DNA from: Clostridiales bacterium CCNA10 | GTDB taxonomy: Bacteria; Bacillota; Clostridia; Oscillospirales; Oscillospiraceae | Reading direction: 5' to 3' | Assembly (NCBI GenBank): GCA_003573975.1 | Contig: AP018533.1 | Location: 248,001-312,000, forward strand | DNA: 64,000 nucleotides | Shown here: piece by piece, positions 43,195-50,123 of the stretch | How positions within the stretch are numbered: the stretch's first letter is position 1 | How the letters are laid out: every line of letters begins with the position of its first letter | Notes under the pieces: model-generated | Databases searched by the model: none | Seen by the model: the letters and a program-made list of their open reading frames with translations, nothing else | Told to the model about the DNA's origin: nothing | Translations under genes and position numbers: made by a program

Positions 43195-43243
43195 CATCGG
43201 CTATTATGAAGCCAATTCTGATTTTTGAAAGGAGAAAAAGCAT

Positions 43244-43684
43244 ATGGCAGAGATCAAAACGTTGTTGGATGATGTGATCGAGACGGAGCTCGCGAATCTG
43301 CGGACCCTTCCATCCGGAAACGAGGAGAGAGCGAAAGCGATCCGGGATCTGGCGGCGCTGCACAAGCTGCGTATCGAGGAGATCAGGGCCCAGGCCGACG
43401 TGGATGAGAAGTCCGAGCGGCGGGAGATGGACGGCAGACAGCGCAGGGAGGAGCTTGCCTGCAAGGATGCCGACCGCGCCCGTGAGGAGGAGCTTCAGAA
43501 CCGTCAGCTTCGGGAGCAGAAGATCGACCGGTATGTGCGCATTGCGGTGGCCGGCGCGGAACTGGTGTTGCCGCTGATGTTCTACGGCATCTGGATGAGA
43601 CGGGGATTCAAGTTTGAGGAGTCCGGGGTTTACTCGTCCACCACGTTCAGGAATCTGTTCAGCCGTTTTCGGCCGACAAAGTAA
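43244..43684 (+). CDS. Coiled-coil membrane phage protein
   Basis: This is a 146-residue protein. A long charged coiled coil (residues about 1-95) precedes a transmembrane helix (IAVAGAELVLPLMFYGIWM). GAAAGGAG lies upstream. Similar proteins occur in gut Firmicute phages to my recollection. Its function is unknown. Confidence 0.7.
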   Translation: MAEIKTLLDDVIETELANLRTLPSGNEERAKAIRDLAALHKLRIEEIRAQADVDEKSERREMDGRQRREELACKDADRAREEELQNRQLREQKIDRYVRIAVAGAELVLPLMFYGIWMRRGFKFEESGVYSSTTFRNLFSRFRPTK

Positions 43685-43805
43685 CGAACAGGCTCGAAAA
43701 GAAAATGAAGAGGCCGTGCAGACAGCACAGTCTCTTCGTTTTATCCGCGAGTTATTCGGGGCGTTTTATGGAGAACACCCGATATTTTCAAGGAGGTATC
43801 TGTTT

Positions 43806-43997
43806 ATGAAATGGACGGAAGAAGAAAAGCGCCAATTCATTCTGAGGGTCGACATTGGCCGAGCACGCCGCTTATACGACGAAGGGAAAAACGCAGAGGA
43901 GATTGCGGCGGTTGTGAGGCGGCCTGTCGCGCTGATGGAAAAGTGGATTAGGAACTTCAAAATCATTGACCAAAAGAGACAGGCAAGAAACGGGTGA
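43806..43997 (+). CDS. Small HTH-like protein
   Basis: This 63-residue basic protein contains YDEGKNAEEIAAVVRRPVAL, like the first two helices of a sigma-4 or homeodomain-type HTH. CAAGGAGGTATCTGTTT precedes ATG. It may be a regulator. Confidence 0.65.
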   Translation: MKWTEEEKRQFILRVDIGRARRLYDEGKNAEEIAAVVRRPVALMEKWIRNFKIIDQKRQARNG

Positions 43998-44002
43998 ACC
44001 CC

Positions 44003-44038
44003 AAAAAGCAGGGCCCCAGACAAGGGCTCTTGCTTTTT
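44003..44038. terminator. Bidirectional terminator between convergent genes
   Basis: AAAAAGCAGGGCCC and GGGCTCTTGCTTTTT form a long stem. It serves the HTH gene on the left and the minus-strand gene on the right. Confidence 0.75.
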
Positions 44039-44243
44039 AATCCGGGTCCCAACCGGAGCCCATGTCTTTGATTTGGTCTTCTCCTGTCCCCCAACTGGCG
44101 CTGATGTCGGGAAGAGCGCAATCATAGCAAACATTGGCGTCTGGGTATTGATCGTCGTAAACACCCTTATAATATTCTCGACTGAGCTTTCGTCTCACGG
44201 CGGCAACATCAAACTCTTTGCCGCATTCTATACAAACAGCCAT
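44037..44243 (-). CDS. Cys-rich small protein, reversed orientation
   Basis: This 68-residue protein has CIECGKEF and CYDCALP, a probable zinc site. GGAGGGGCGAAT precedes ATG 44243. It is the only leftward gene right of the integrase module, so it may be a separate acquisition. Confidence 0.7.
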   Translation of the reverse strand: MAVCIECGKEFDVAAVRRKLSREYYKGVYDDQYPDANVCYDCALPDISASWGTGEDQIKDMGSGWDPD

Positions 44244-44385
44244 ATTCGCCCCTCCATACATAAAGGATGTCTCCATTTTACCATAGTCCTCGCCAAATTT
44301 ACAAGGCGTTTTATGAGGAGAGAGCGCTCTTTACCTCAATATCAGCCGGAGCCGCAAGGCCCGGACGACTTAGGAGGTAATGCAA

Positions 44386-44469
44386 ATGCGTAAGAAGGGT
44401 AAAAAAGGTCATTCGGCCGGCAGGAGACGAACTGATGGACTACCTGAACCGGGGGTTCGCGATCTGTAA
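44386..44469 (+). CDS. 27-aa basic peptide ORF
   Basis: ATG follows AGGAGGTAATGCAA. It encodes MRKKGKKGHSAGRRRTDG... and overlaps the next gene out of frame by 35 bp. It may be a real peptide or a leader controlling the downstream gene. Confidence 0.45.
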   Translation: MRKKGKKGHSAGRRRTDGLPEPGVRDL

Positions 44470-44722
44470 CCGGTGCGGGGCGGTGATGGACCAGAGAGAA
44501 GACCCAAGAGGAGGTTGTGATATTTACGCCTGCCCGTCCTGCGGATGGGAGATTGACGAGATGGAGTACGAGTATGAGAGCGGAGATCCGATGGAGCTCG
44601 TACAGGATGAAAGAGGCGACGACTACCTGGTCTTCCGGAACGACATGCCGCCCGCCGGGTGCAGAGCGTGCGGAGGCCCATACCCCTACTGCAAGCCGTC
44701 GTGCAGAATGTTCGACGACTAA
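44435..44722 (+). CDS. Zinc-ribbon protein
   Basis: This 95-residue acidic protein has three Cys clusters (CNRCGAVMD, CPSCGWEID, CRACGGPYPYC). AGGAG lies 8 nt before ATG. It overlaps the basic peptide ORF. Unknown function. Confidence 0.7.
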   Translation: MDYLNRGFAICNRCGAVMDQREDPRGGCDIYACPSCGWEIDEMEYEYESGDPMELVQDERGDDYLVFRNDMPPAGCRACGGPYPYCKPSCRMFDD

Positions 44723-44741
44723 GCATGACCAACGTAGAGGA

Positions 44742-44772
44742 GGAGCCCTGTAACAGGGGCTTTTCCTCTTTT
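44742..44772 (+). terminator. Cassette terminator
   Basis: GAGCCCTGTAACAGGGGCTTTTCC hairpin followed by TCTTTTAT. Confidence 0.75.
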
Positions 44773-44786
44773 ATATTTTTGATAGG

Positions 44787-44815
44787 CGCAGAAATGGCAG
44801 AGTGTATTATGAGAA
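44787..44815 (+). promoter_or_regulatory. Cassette motif copy 5
   Basis: CGCAGAAATGGCAGAG then TGTATTATGAGAA, downstream of a terminator and a TTATATTT. Confidence 0.55.
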
Positions 44816-44838
44816 ACTATTTTGAGGAGGAACCAGTC

Positions 44839-45048
44839 ATGGATATTACGAAAAAAGTAGCGGCGTTGAGGTTCAAATACCACGCAAACATGCTTGACGT
44901 CTGTAATGTGCTGAACCAAATCGGCATTTTGAAGGACGAAAAAGCAGAATCGGTGATGAAAAATCATACGATGCAGTGCTTTGATTGTTTGGAACGATTA
45001 GGTTATCCCATCGAAAAATTTCTGAAAGAGCAAGAGAAGGAGTCCTGA
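44839..45048 (+). CDS. Small helical protein
   Basis: This 69-residue protein (MDITKKVAALRFKYHANMLD) follows GAGGAGGAACCAGTC. It has its own upstream motif copy and a following terminator. No family recognised. Confidence 0.65.
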   Translation: MDITKKVAALRFKYHANMLDVCNVLNQIGILKDEKAESVMKNHTMQCFDCLERLGYPIEKFLKEQEKES

Positions 45049-45066
45049 TCGGGGCTCTTTCTTTTA
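45038..45066 (+). terminator. Cassette terminator
   Basis: GGAGTCCTGATCGGGGCTC hairpin followed by TTTCTTTTAT. Confidence 0.6.
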
Positions 45067-45081
45067 TATTTGGAGGCAGAC

Positions 45082-45441
45082 ATGCGCTATCACTACGAGA
45101 AGCCGCCCATTTATCTTTCCATGTACGGACAGCGCTACTGCTGCGACCATCCGGTCTATAACCACTGCACCCTGTTCCTTGTCGGCGAACGGGGCCTGGC
45201 GGTGATTCAGCAGCGGTACGACCCGGAGACGAAGCACACCTTCTGGGCCGAGGTAGACGAGTGGCTGACGGACCCATTATATCTGCACCCCCGGTTTCGG
45301 GCGTTCTTTGACCGCCGGGCCGGGACGGGTACGGACGGCCTCTACCCCACCGTGACCATCCGGCAGATCATGTGGGCGCTGAAGATGAAGCCCCTGCCCA
45401 AGCAGCCCTGGGAGACGGTCTTCGACCATACGCCGATTTGA
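45082..45441 (+). CDS. Conserved phage protein
   Basis: This 119-residue soluble protein has many aromatic residues (YHYEKPPIYLSMYGQRYCCD, HTFWAEVDEWLTD). GGAGG lies 5 nt before ATG. The type is familiar from Firmicute phages, but I know no function. Confidence 0.7.
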   Translation: MRYHYEKPPIYLSMYGQRYCCDHPVYNHCTLFLVGERGLAVIQQRYDPETKHTFWAEVDEWLTDPLYLHPRFRAFFDRRAGTGTDGLYPTVTIRQIMWALKMKPLPKQPWETVFDHTPI

Positions 45442-45489
45442 CAACCTCCTTTATGAGAAACCAACTGATTTTGAAAGGGGTTGCGGTTT

Positions 45490-45639
45490 ATGAAAACATT
45501 CAAGAACAAGCTGTACGCTGTGGGGCTGATGCTCTGCGGAAGTGTTCCGACATTCCTGGAGCAGGACGCCACGGCGCTGGTATTTATCGGGATGATTGCA
45601 GTTCCGCTGTTCTTTGCAAAAGAAAACTGGATTTATTAA
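45490..45639 (+). CDS. Small membrane protein (49 aa)
   Basis: MKTFKNKLYAVGLMLCGSVP leads into a second hydrophobic stretch (ATALVFIGMIAVPLFFA), so two helices are possible. GAAAGGGG precedes. CTCCTTTATGAGAA, a short motif form, lies at 45446, and a terminator follows. Confidence 0.6.
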   Translation: MKTFKNKLYAVGLMLCGSVPTFLEQDATALVFIGMIAVPLFFAKENWIY

Positions 45640-45646
45640 AGGGAAC

Positions 45647-45671
45647 GGCCCGGACAAGGGCTTTTCCTTTT
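45647..45671 (+). terminator. Cassette terminator
   Basis: GGCCCGGACAAGGGCTTTTCC hairpin with a U-rich tail. Confidence 0.6.
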
Positions 45672-45687
45672 ATATTTGCGCTTATTT

Positions 45688-45708
45688 CGCAGCTCCTATT
45701 ACGGAGAA
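45688..45708 (+). promoter_or_regulatory. Cassette motif copy 6 (short form)
   Basis: CGCAGCTCCTATTACGGAGA, lacking the middle part of the upstream arm. Confidence 0.5.
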
Positions 45709-45736
45709 CGATGCTCGTAAAAGGAGGTAAAGGAGC

Positions 45737-45952
45737 ATGGACGAAATGAGACTGGAATCGAAATTTACAACAGGACTTGTATCAAAAATCGCAAGGACCG
45801 TTGTGCGTAAGAAGCTGGGCTACGATATGGATATTCGGCTCAACCGGCTGCGGACAACGGTGGTTGATGAAAAGACACACGTACATCTGGACGTCGATCT
45901 GGAGCTCACGAAGGAAGAGCTTGACAAATTATTGAAGAGCATCGGGCTCTGA
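45737..45952 (+). CDS. Small conserved phage protein
   Basis: This is a 71-residue protein (FTTGLVSKIARTVVRKKLGY..., DLELTKEELDKLLKSIG). AAGGAGGTAAAGGAGC precedes ATG. The pattern of a basic amphipathic helix plus beta region is known from phage genomes, with unknown function. Confidence 0.65.
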   Translation: MDEMRLESKFTTGLVSKIARTVVRKKLGYDMDIRLNRLRTTVVDEKTHVHLDVDLELTKEELDKLLKSIGL

Positions 45953-45953
45953 G

Positions 45954-45979
45954 GCAAAGGCCCCATAACAGGGGCTTTG
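45954..45979 (+). terminator. Cassette terminator
   Basis: CAAAGGCCCC, ATAACA and GGGGCTTTG form a 9- to 10-bp stem, then TCTTTC. Confidence 0.75.
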
Positions 45980-45988
45980 TCTTTCTTC

Positions 45989-46019
45989 CGCAGATTCCGC
46001 AGGTTCTATTGTGGAGAGG
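45989..46019 (+). promoter_or_regulatory. Cassette motif copy 7 (before structured RNA)
   Basis: CGCAGATTCCGCAGG then TTCTATTGTGGAGAGG. Confidence 0.6.
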
Positions 46020-46084
46020 CATACAGCGAGCTACGAAGCGAGGGTGGTAGTAGGCAACGCAAGACGGAAACCCACCTGCCTCTC
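46014..46084 (+). ncRNA. Small structured RNA, unknown class
   Basis: GAGAGGCA (46014-46021) pairs with TGCCTCTC (46077-46084), with an internal GGTGG/CCACC helix. The length (71 nt) and closed ends recall a tRNA, but no T-arm or anticodon arm fits. It sits between a motif copy and the tRNA locus. Confidence 0.45.
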
Positions 46085-46093
46085 TTAGGTTTT

Positions 46094-46123
46094 CGCAGAT
46101 TTTGCAATTCCTATTATGGAGAG
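46094..46123 (+). promoter_or_regulatory. Cassette motif copy 8 (before tRNA)
   Basis: CGCAGATTTTGCAAT then TCCTATTATGGAGAG. TATTAT (46112-46117) ends 4 nt before the tRNA 5' end. Confidence 0.65.
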
Positions 46124-46192
46124 GAAGTTAGCTCAGTGGTAGAGCGCAGGCTGAAATGCCTGAGGCCGCCGGTTCGAGTCCGGCACTTTCTC
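46122..46192 (+). tRNA. tRNA-like gene, anticodon GAA (Phe) with 6-nt loop
   Basis: The acceptor AGGAAGT pairs with ACTTTCT (one GU). The D-arm GCTC AGTGGTA GAGC and T-arm GCCGG TTCGAGT CCGGC are standard, with a 5-nt variable loop. The anticodon arm is one base short: CAGGC TGAAAT GCCTG. Either a 6-nt loop or a 4-bp stem with an 8-nt loop results; both place GAA after U33. CCA is not encoded. Confidence 0.75.
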
Positions 46193-46240
46193 TTTCGCTT
46201 TTGCATGGAGAAAAAAAACAAGTTTGGAAAGGAGTTTACC

Positions 46241-46804
46241 ATGGAGAAACGGCCGCTGGACACGGAGCTTGAAGTTCTTTGGAGCGAGCACCTCGAAGAC
46301 GATGTGTTCTCAGTACGCGCTTACAATGTTCTGGCGCATCGTCTCGGTCTTCGCACGTTAGGGGATATTTTGAATTTGACCCGCGACGACATTGCAAAGG
46401 CGAGGGGCGCTGGGGAAAAGACCCTGGACGACATTGCGAAGCTGGTTCGGTCGTGCGGATACGAACTGAACGGATTTACGGACGCCGGTCCGGACTGCAA
46501 AAAGTGCAAACAGAGGGATTTCCTGCGGCCGGCGCATCAGCACTTTTTCAAATTGGCAAGGGAGTTCAACCGCTTGTATCATCATCCCAAGGACCGCGCC
46601 TTTGTGTTTCCAAACCGGATTTCCGGAGAGACGGGCTGGGATATTGTAAAGCGGGCCATATTCGCCACCTATAACGTGTCGAGCATTGCCTCTCTGCCAG
46701 ACGGGGAGCAGGCGAAAATCAATGAATTTGCGATGGGTCTCACGGATATTCTGTTCCAACAGCTGCGGGACCGGGCAAAAGAATACAAACGGAGCAATAT
46801 TTGA
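46241..46804 (+). CDS. RNA polymerase alpha-CTD-like protein
   Basis: This is a 187-residue protein. Residues about 20-80 (FSVRAYNVLAHRLGLRTLGD..., AKARGAGEKTLDDIAKLVRS) match the helix-hairpin-helix C-terminal domain of RpoA. A Cys pair (CKKCKQRD) and a helical domain follow. No alpha N-terminal domain is present. GGAAAGGAG precedes ATG. It may bind promoter DNA or sigma/activator surfaces to redirect host RNA polymerase (inference). Confidence 0.8.
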   Translation: MEKRPLDTELEVLWSEHLEDDVFSVRAYNVLAHRLGLRTLGDILNLTRDDIAKARGAGEKTLDDIAKLVRSCGYELNGFTDAGPDCKKCKQRDFLRPAHQHFFKLAREFNRLYHHPKDRAFVFPNRISGETGWDIVKRAIFATYNVSSIASLPDGEQAKINEFAMGLTDILFQQLRDRAKEYKRSNI

Positions 46805-46819
46805 AAGGAGAAAATGAGC

Positions 46820-47278
46820 ATGGAAGTTAAAATTGTGGGCGAGATCAAGTTCAAGACCTGTACCCTCCCGGTGTATCGGGATTTGGACGAGCCCCTGTTC
46901 AAGGCGGGGGACGTCGCTGAGCTGATGGACTATGGGCCGAACAATATTTGGAACCTGACCAACCTTTGCGAAGAGGACGAGAGGCTGGTGCTGTCATCGG
47001 AAGTGGCGGGTCAACACCGGCGGGTGACGTTCCTCACCGAGAGCGGACTCTACAACGTCCTCGCCCAGAGTCGGAAGCCGGTTGCCAGGGCGTGGCGGCG
47101 GGTCATTGCCGAGGAGCTGATTGCCCTGCGGCGGTCCCGTGGCAAAAATATCTCGGAGCAGTTCGAGGACTGGGACCACATGGCGGACACCATCTACTTT
47201 GACGAGGTGACCGGGCGGCTGATGCGGTCGGTGACCGTTCCCGGCGGGGACGTGGAGCAGGTCCCCTACGAGCCCTGA
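46820..47278 (+). CDS. BRO-N family antirepressor-like protein
   Basis: This is a 152-residue protein with a BRO-N domain (FKAGDVAELMDYGPNNIWNL, VTFLTESGLYNVLAQSRKP). Such proteins often act as phage antirepressors. AAAGGAG lies 9 nt before ATG 46820. Confidence 0.85.
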   Translation: MEVKIVGEIKFKTCTLPVYRDLDEPLFKAGDVAELMDYGPNNIWNLTNLCEEDERLVLSSEVAGQHRRVTFLTESGLYNVLAQSRKPVARAWRRVIAEELIALRRSRGKNISEQFEDWDHMADTIYFDEVTGRLMRSVTVPGGDVEQVPYEP

Positions 47279-47282
47279 CGCC

Positions 47283-47594
47283 ATGAAAGCGGAAATTGGA
47301 TACCCCGATGTGGTCATGGGGGATTTTATACAGGACCTTATCGGCGACATCGAGCATAACATGCGGCTTGCTCCGCCCAACGACCAGTATTTCGAGGAGC
47401 TCAGCATTCAGAAATTTACCCTGCAACAGCTGCTCCGGGAGATTGGCAGGCATGAAGGAGACTCTCCCACCGCCGTAGTAGCGAGATTTGTGGAGAGGAT
47501 GTCTGCCACAGCAAAAGAGGACGACCCACGGTTCGTCTTTTCTATCTCCAGGGACGCGGCCCAGTCCATCCTGGACGGATTATATTTTGACTAA
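47283..47594 (+). CDS. Conserved phage protein
   Basis: This 103-residue acidic, helical protein is encoded 4 bp after the BRO-N gene. The second half (DSPTAVVARFVERMS) is amphipathic. TTATATTTT lies at the 3' end. Function unknown. Confidence 0.65.
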   Translation: MKAEIGYPDVVMGDFIQDLIGDIEHNMRLAPPNDQYFEELSIQKFTLQQLLREIGRHEGDSPTAVVARFVERMSATAKEDDPRFVFSISRDAAQSILDGLYFD

Positions 47595-47611
47595 ACGGAA
47601 AAGGAGAAACA

Positions 47612-48076
47612 ATGACTGGAGAAGTTTACATTCATTATGGCGCGGACGCCTTCGACCCGAGCCATGGGTTTCCGGTGGTAAACACGAAATACTCCTGGGC
47701 AAAGCCCCACGGAGGTCTATGGGCATCGAGAAAACGTGCGTCCTACGGCTGGGCCAAATGGTGCGAGGAGAATTCCTTTCGGGATTGCGCCGCAGAACCC
47801 TCATTTCAGTTTATCATGCGAAATCCGGAAAAAGTAGCGGTCATTCATAATTTGAACGATCTGCGACAGCTTCCGATGGTGAGAGACGTTCCGCCCGGCA
47901 TGTGGGAGGAAATTGACTTTGTGGAATGTCTGCGGCGAGGAATTGACGCTGTTGAACTCTGCTGGTATGGGGAGGAATACCAAGACCAGCGGGCCGATGA
48001 TTTATATCTCGCTTTGTATGGGTGGGACTGTGACTCCATTGTGGTCCTCAATCCCGACGCAGTGATTCAGATTTAA
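47612..48076 (+). CDS. Conserved protein, possibly ART-like
   Basis: This 154-residue protein has HYGADAFDPSHGFPVV, KPHGGLWASRKRASYGWAKW and a conserved end (YGWDCDSIVVLNPDAV). The HYG...GGLW.S pattern faintly recalls ADP-ribosyltransferase folds, which would be a host-takeover enzyme. The family is not firmly recognised. AAAAGGAG precedes ATG. Confidence 0.6.
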   Translation: MTGEVYIHYGADAFDPSHGFPVVNTKYSWAKPHGGLWASRKRASYGWAKWCEENSFRDCAAEPSFQFIMRNPEKVAVIHNLNDLRQLPMVRDVPPGMWEEIDFVECLRRGIDAVELCWYGEEYQDQRADDLYLALYGWDCDSIVVLNPDAVIQI

Positions 48077-48097
48077 CACTCGAAAGGAGAAAACATC

Positions 48098-48670
48098 ATG
48101 GCTAAGACCTATCTTGATATTCTGAGCGAGCGCGGCGTCCGCCCCTTCCTGACCGACGAGGCTTTTGAGGAGCTCCAGAAGTTTGACTACAAGAGCCAGT
48201 ACGCCATTCCCGGCCAGGTAATGCCGGTCTTCAAGCACCCCAACCAGCACAAGATTGAGCTGGGCAAGACCACCAATCTGATCGGAGATATGTGCTGGTA
48301 CGGAGCCAGCGTGGAGGAGGTGGTACGGGCCATCCAGTACGGCATGGTGGCGCTCGATGCGGACAAGCGCCATTTGGACTGGAAGAAGGCCGCTGAGGAC
48401 TTCGGTATTCAGGAGCTTCTCAAGAAATACCGCCGGTTCCGCCGCAAGCCCAAGCTGACAGAGCGGGAAAAGCTGGTCATTACCGCTTATACCGGCTATG
48501 TTCTGGAGGGTACGGCCGGAAAGGTAGTGGATTTCGTGGAACAGGAGCTGGGTCATTCCATTCAGACGCCGGAGCCGCCCGCAGTCCCGGTTGTTGTGGA
48601 GGTGCGCCGGGCTTTGCAGGAGGAGTTCTGCGAGATCTGCCGGAAGCACCACATCTTTGATTATATTTAA
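48098..48670 (+). CDS. Conserved phage protein
   Basis: This is a 190-residue protein with no recognised domain. GAAAGGAGAAAACATC precedes ATG. It has an Arg/Lys-rich helix (KKYRRFRRKPK) and a CEICRKHH end that could bind metal. It lies just ahead of the first DUF6353 gene. Confidence 0.65.
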   Translation: MAKTYLDILSERGVRPFLTDEAFEELQKFDYKSQYAIPGQVMPVFKHPNQHKIELGKTTNLIGDMCWYGASVEEVVRAIQYGMVALDADKRHLDWKKAAEDFGIQELLKKYRRFRRKPKLTEREKLVITAYTGYVLEGTAGKVVDFVEQELGHSIQTPEPPAVPVVVEVRRALQEEFCEICRKHHIFDYI

Positions 48671-48683
48671 GGAGGATACGGAC

Positions 48684-49514
48684 GTGAACGCAAAAACGAC
48701 CCTGCTCCACGGAGCCGAGAAAGCGGTCAAAAAGGCGGCGCCGACGATATTGACCGTTGTCAGCGCGGCGGGGGTGGTGGCCACGGCGGCTCTGGCGGTC
48801 AGGGCCACACCCAAGGCCCTCAAGCGCATTGAGGCGGCAAAAGCGGTCAAAAAGGCGGAAAATGGCGGAAATTTGACCCGAATGGAGACGATAGGAGCCT
48901 GCTGGCAATGCTATGTACCGGCGGCGGCCACGGGAATCGCTGTAATCGGGTGTATTTTCGGAGCAAATGCCCTCAACCGGCGTCAGCAGGCGGCTCTGGT
49001 CAGCGCCTACGCCCTGGTCAGCCGGTCCTACAACGATTACCAGCGCAAGGTCAAGGAGCTCCACGGCATAGACGCCCACCGGGGGATCATGGAAGCCTTG
49101 GCCGCCGAAAAGAGCAAAAAGCAGCCCATCTACGCGGGCACCCTGATCGGGTCATCCTCTCTGGACTTTGAGGACGCCGGCGAGGAGGAGCGGCTGTTCT
49201 ACGACGCCATCTCGGAGCGGTATTTTCAGGCTACCATCAGCCAGGTGCTCCAGGCCGAATACCACCTCAACCGGAACTTTGCCCTGGGCGGAGGTTTCAT
49301 CACCCTGAACCAGTTTTACGAGTTCCTAGGTATCGAGCCGGTGCCCGGCGGGGACGAGGTGGGCTGGATGGTTTCGGACGGGCTCTACTGGGTGGACTTT
49401 GACCACCAAAAGACCGTGGTGGACGACGGGCTCAACGGCGAGGTGGAATGCTACATCATCGACGCGCCCTTCCCGCCGGTAAGCGAGCGTGAATACGAGG
49501 ACATGGAGCTCTGA
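48684..49514 (+). CDS. DUF6353 family protein, paralogue 1
   Basis: This is a 276-residue protein starting at GTG after AAGGAGG. It has a hydrophobic segment with ATPKALKRIEAAK, a second helix (YVPAAATGIAVIGCIFGANA), then a soluble C-terminal domain. It has two paralogues in this window. It is probably membrane-associated. Function unknown. Confidence 0.8.
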   Translation: MNAKTTLLHGAEKAVKKAAPTILTVVSAAGVVATAALAVRATPKALKRIEAAKAVKKAENGGNLTRMETIGACWQCYVPAAATGIAVIGCIFGANALNRRQQAALVSAYALVSRSYNDYQRKVKELHGIDAHRGIMEALAAEKSKKQPIYAGTLIGSSSLDFEDAGEEERLFYDAISERYFQATISQVLQAEYHLNRNFALGGGFITLNQFYEFLGIEPVPGGDEVGWMVSDGLYWVDFDHQKTVVDDGLNGEVECYIIDAPFPPVSEREYEDMEL

Positions 49515-49520
49515 GGGCTC

Positions 49521-49550
49521 CGCAGAAATTGCATCTCCTATTATGGAGAA
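49521..49550 (+). promoter_or_regulatory. Cassette motif copy 9
   Basis: CGCAGAAATTGCAT then CTCCTATTATGGAGAA. It is identical over its whole length to the copy at 50893-50922. Confidence 0.7.
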
Positions 49551-49577
49551 TCTATATTTAACAGGAGGTTTGACTTT

Positions 49578-49754
49578 ATGGACTCGAAAACGATATTTAA
49601 GGTGTTGTCCTTTGTAGGTATGGCCCTGGGCGGGATCGGCACACTGCTGTCCGCCTGGGCTGACGGAAGGGAGCAGGACGCGATTATCGAGGAGAAGGTA
49701 AATGAAGCACTGGCCGCCCGTGAACATGGAGAAAAGGAAAGCGAGGAGCCCTGA
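49578..49754 (+). CDS. Small membrane protein (58 aa)
   Basis: It starts after ACAGGAGGTTTGACTTT. One hydrophobic helix (VLSFVGMALGGIGTLLSAWA) and an acidic tail. It has an upstream motif copy and a terminator at its end. Confidence 0.65.
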   Translation: MDSKTIFKVLSFVGMALGGIGTLLSAWADGREQDAIIEEKVNEALAAREHGEKESEEP

Positions 49755-49772
49755 CCGGGGCTCTTTGCTTTT
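49745..49772 (+). terminator. Cassette terminator
   Basis: AGGAGCCCTGACCGGGGCTC hairpin then TTTGCTTTT. Confidence 0.7.
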
Positions 49773-49788
49773 GCAGGAGCCGCTGTCC

Positions 49789-50091
49789 ATGAACGAACAG
49801 GCGATCCTCTTTCTCATGGAGGTCCTGAACGGCTTTGAGGAGCCGCCAAGGTCCGACTGGCCCAGGCACGAGGCGGAGGAAGTCTGCTTTTCCCGCTGGG
49901 CGGTGGAGGAGCTGCTGCAACAGGTCTGGGACCACCCGTGGACACTGGCCTCTGAGACGGTAGAGCGTTTCGCCGCGAAGCTGGGGCTATACGCCGAGAC
50001 CTGCGTCACGGACCAGCAGCACCGGATCTTTCGGATCGCGGCCGAAACCGTGAGGGGATTCCTCGATGAGATCGAGAAGCTGGAGCGATGA
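49789..50091 (+). CDS. Conserved phage protein
   Basis: This 100-residue acidic helical protein (MNEQAILFLMEVLNGFEEPP) starts 9 nt after AGGAG. It ends overlapping an ATG of the next gene. Unknown function. Confidence 0.65.
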   Translation: MNEQAILFLMEVLNGFEEPPRSDWPRHEAEEVCFSRWAVEELLQQVWDHPWTLASETVERFAAKLGLYAETCVTDQQHRIFRIAAETVRGFLDEIEKLER

Positions 50092-50123
50092 AAACATTGA
50101 TATTTATGAGAGGAGATGGCGTC

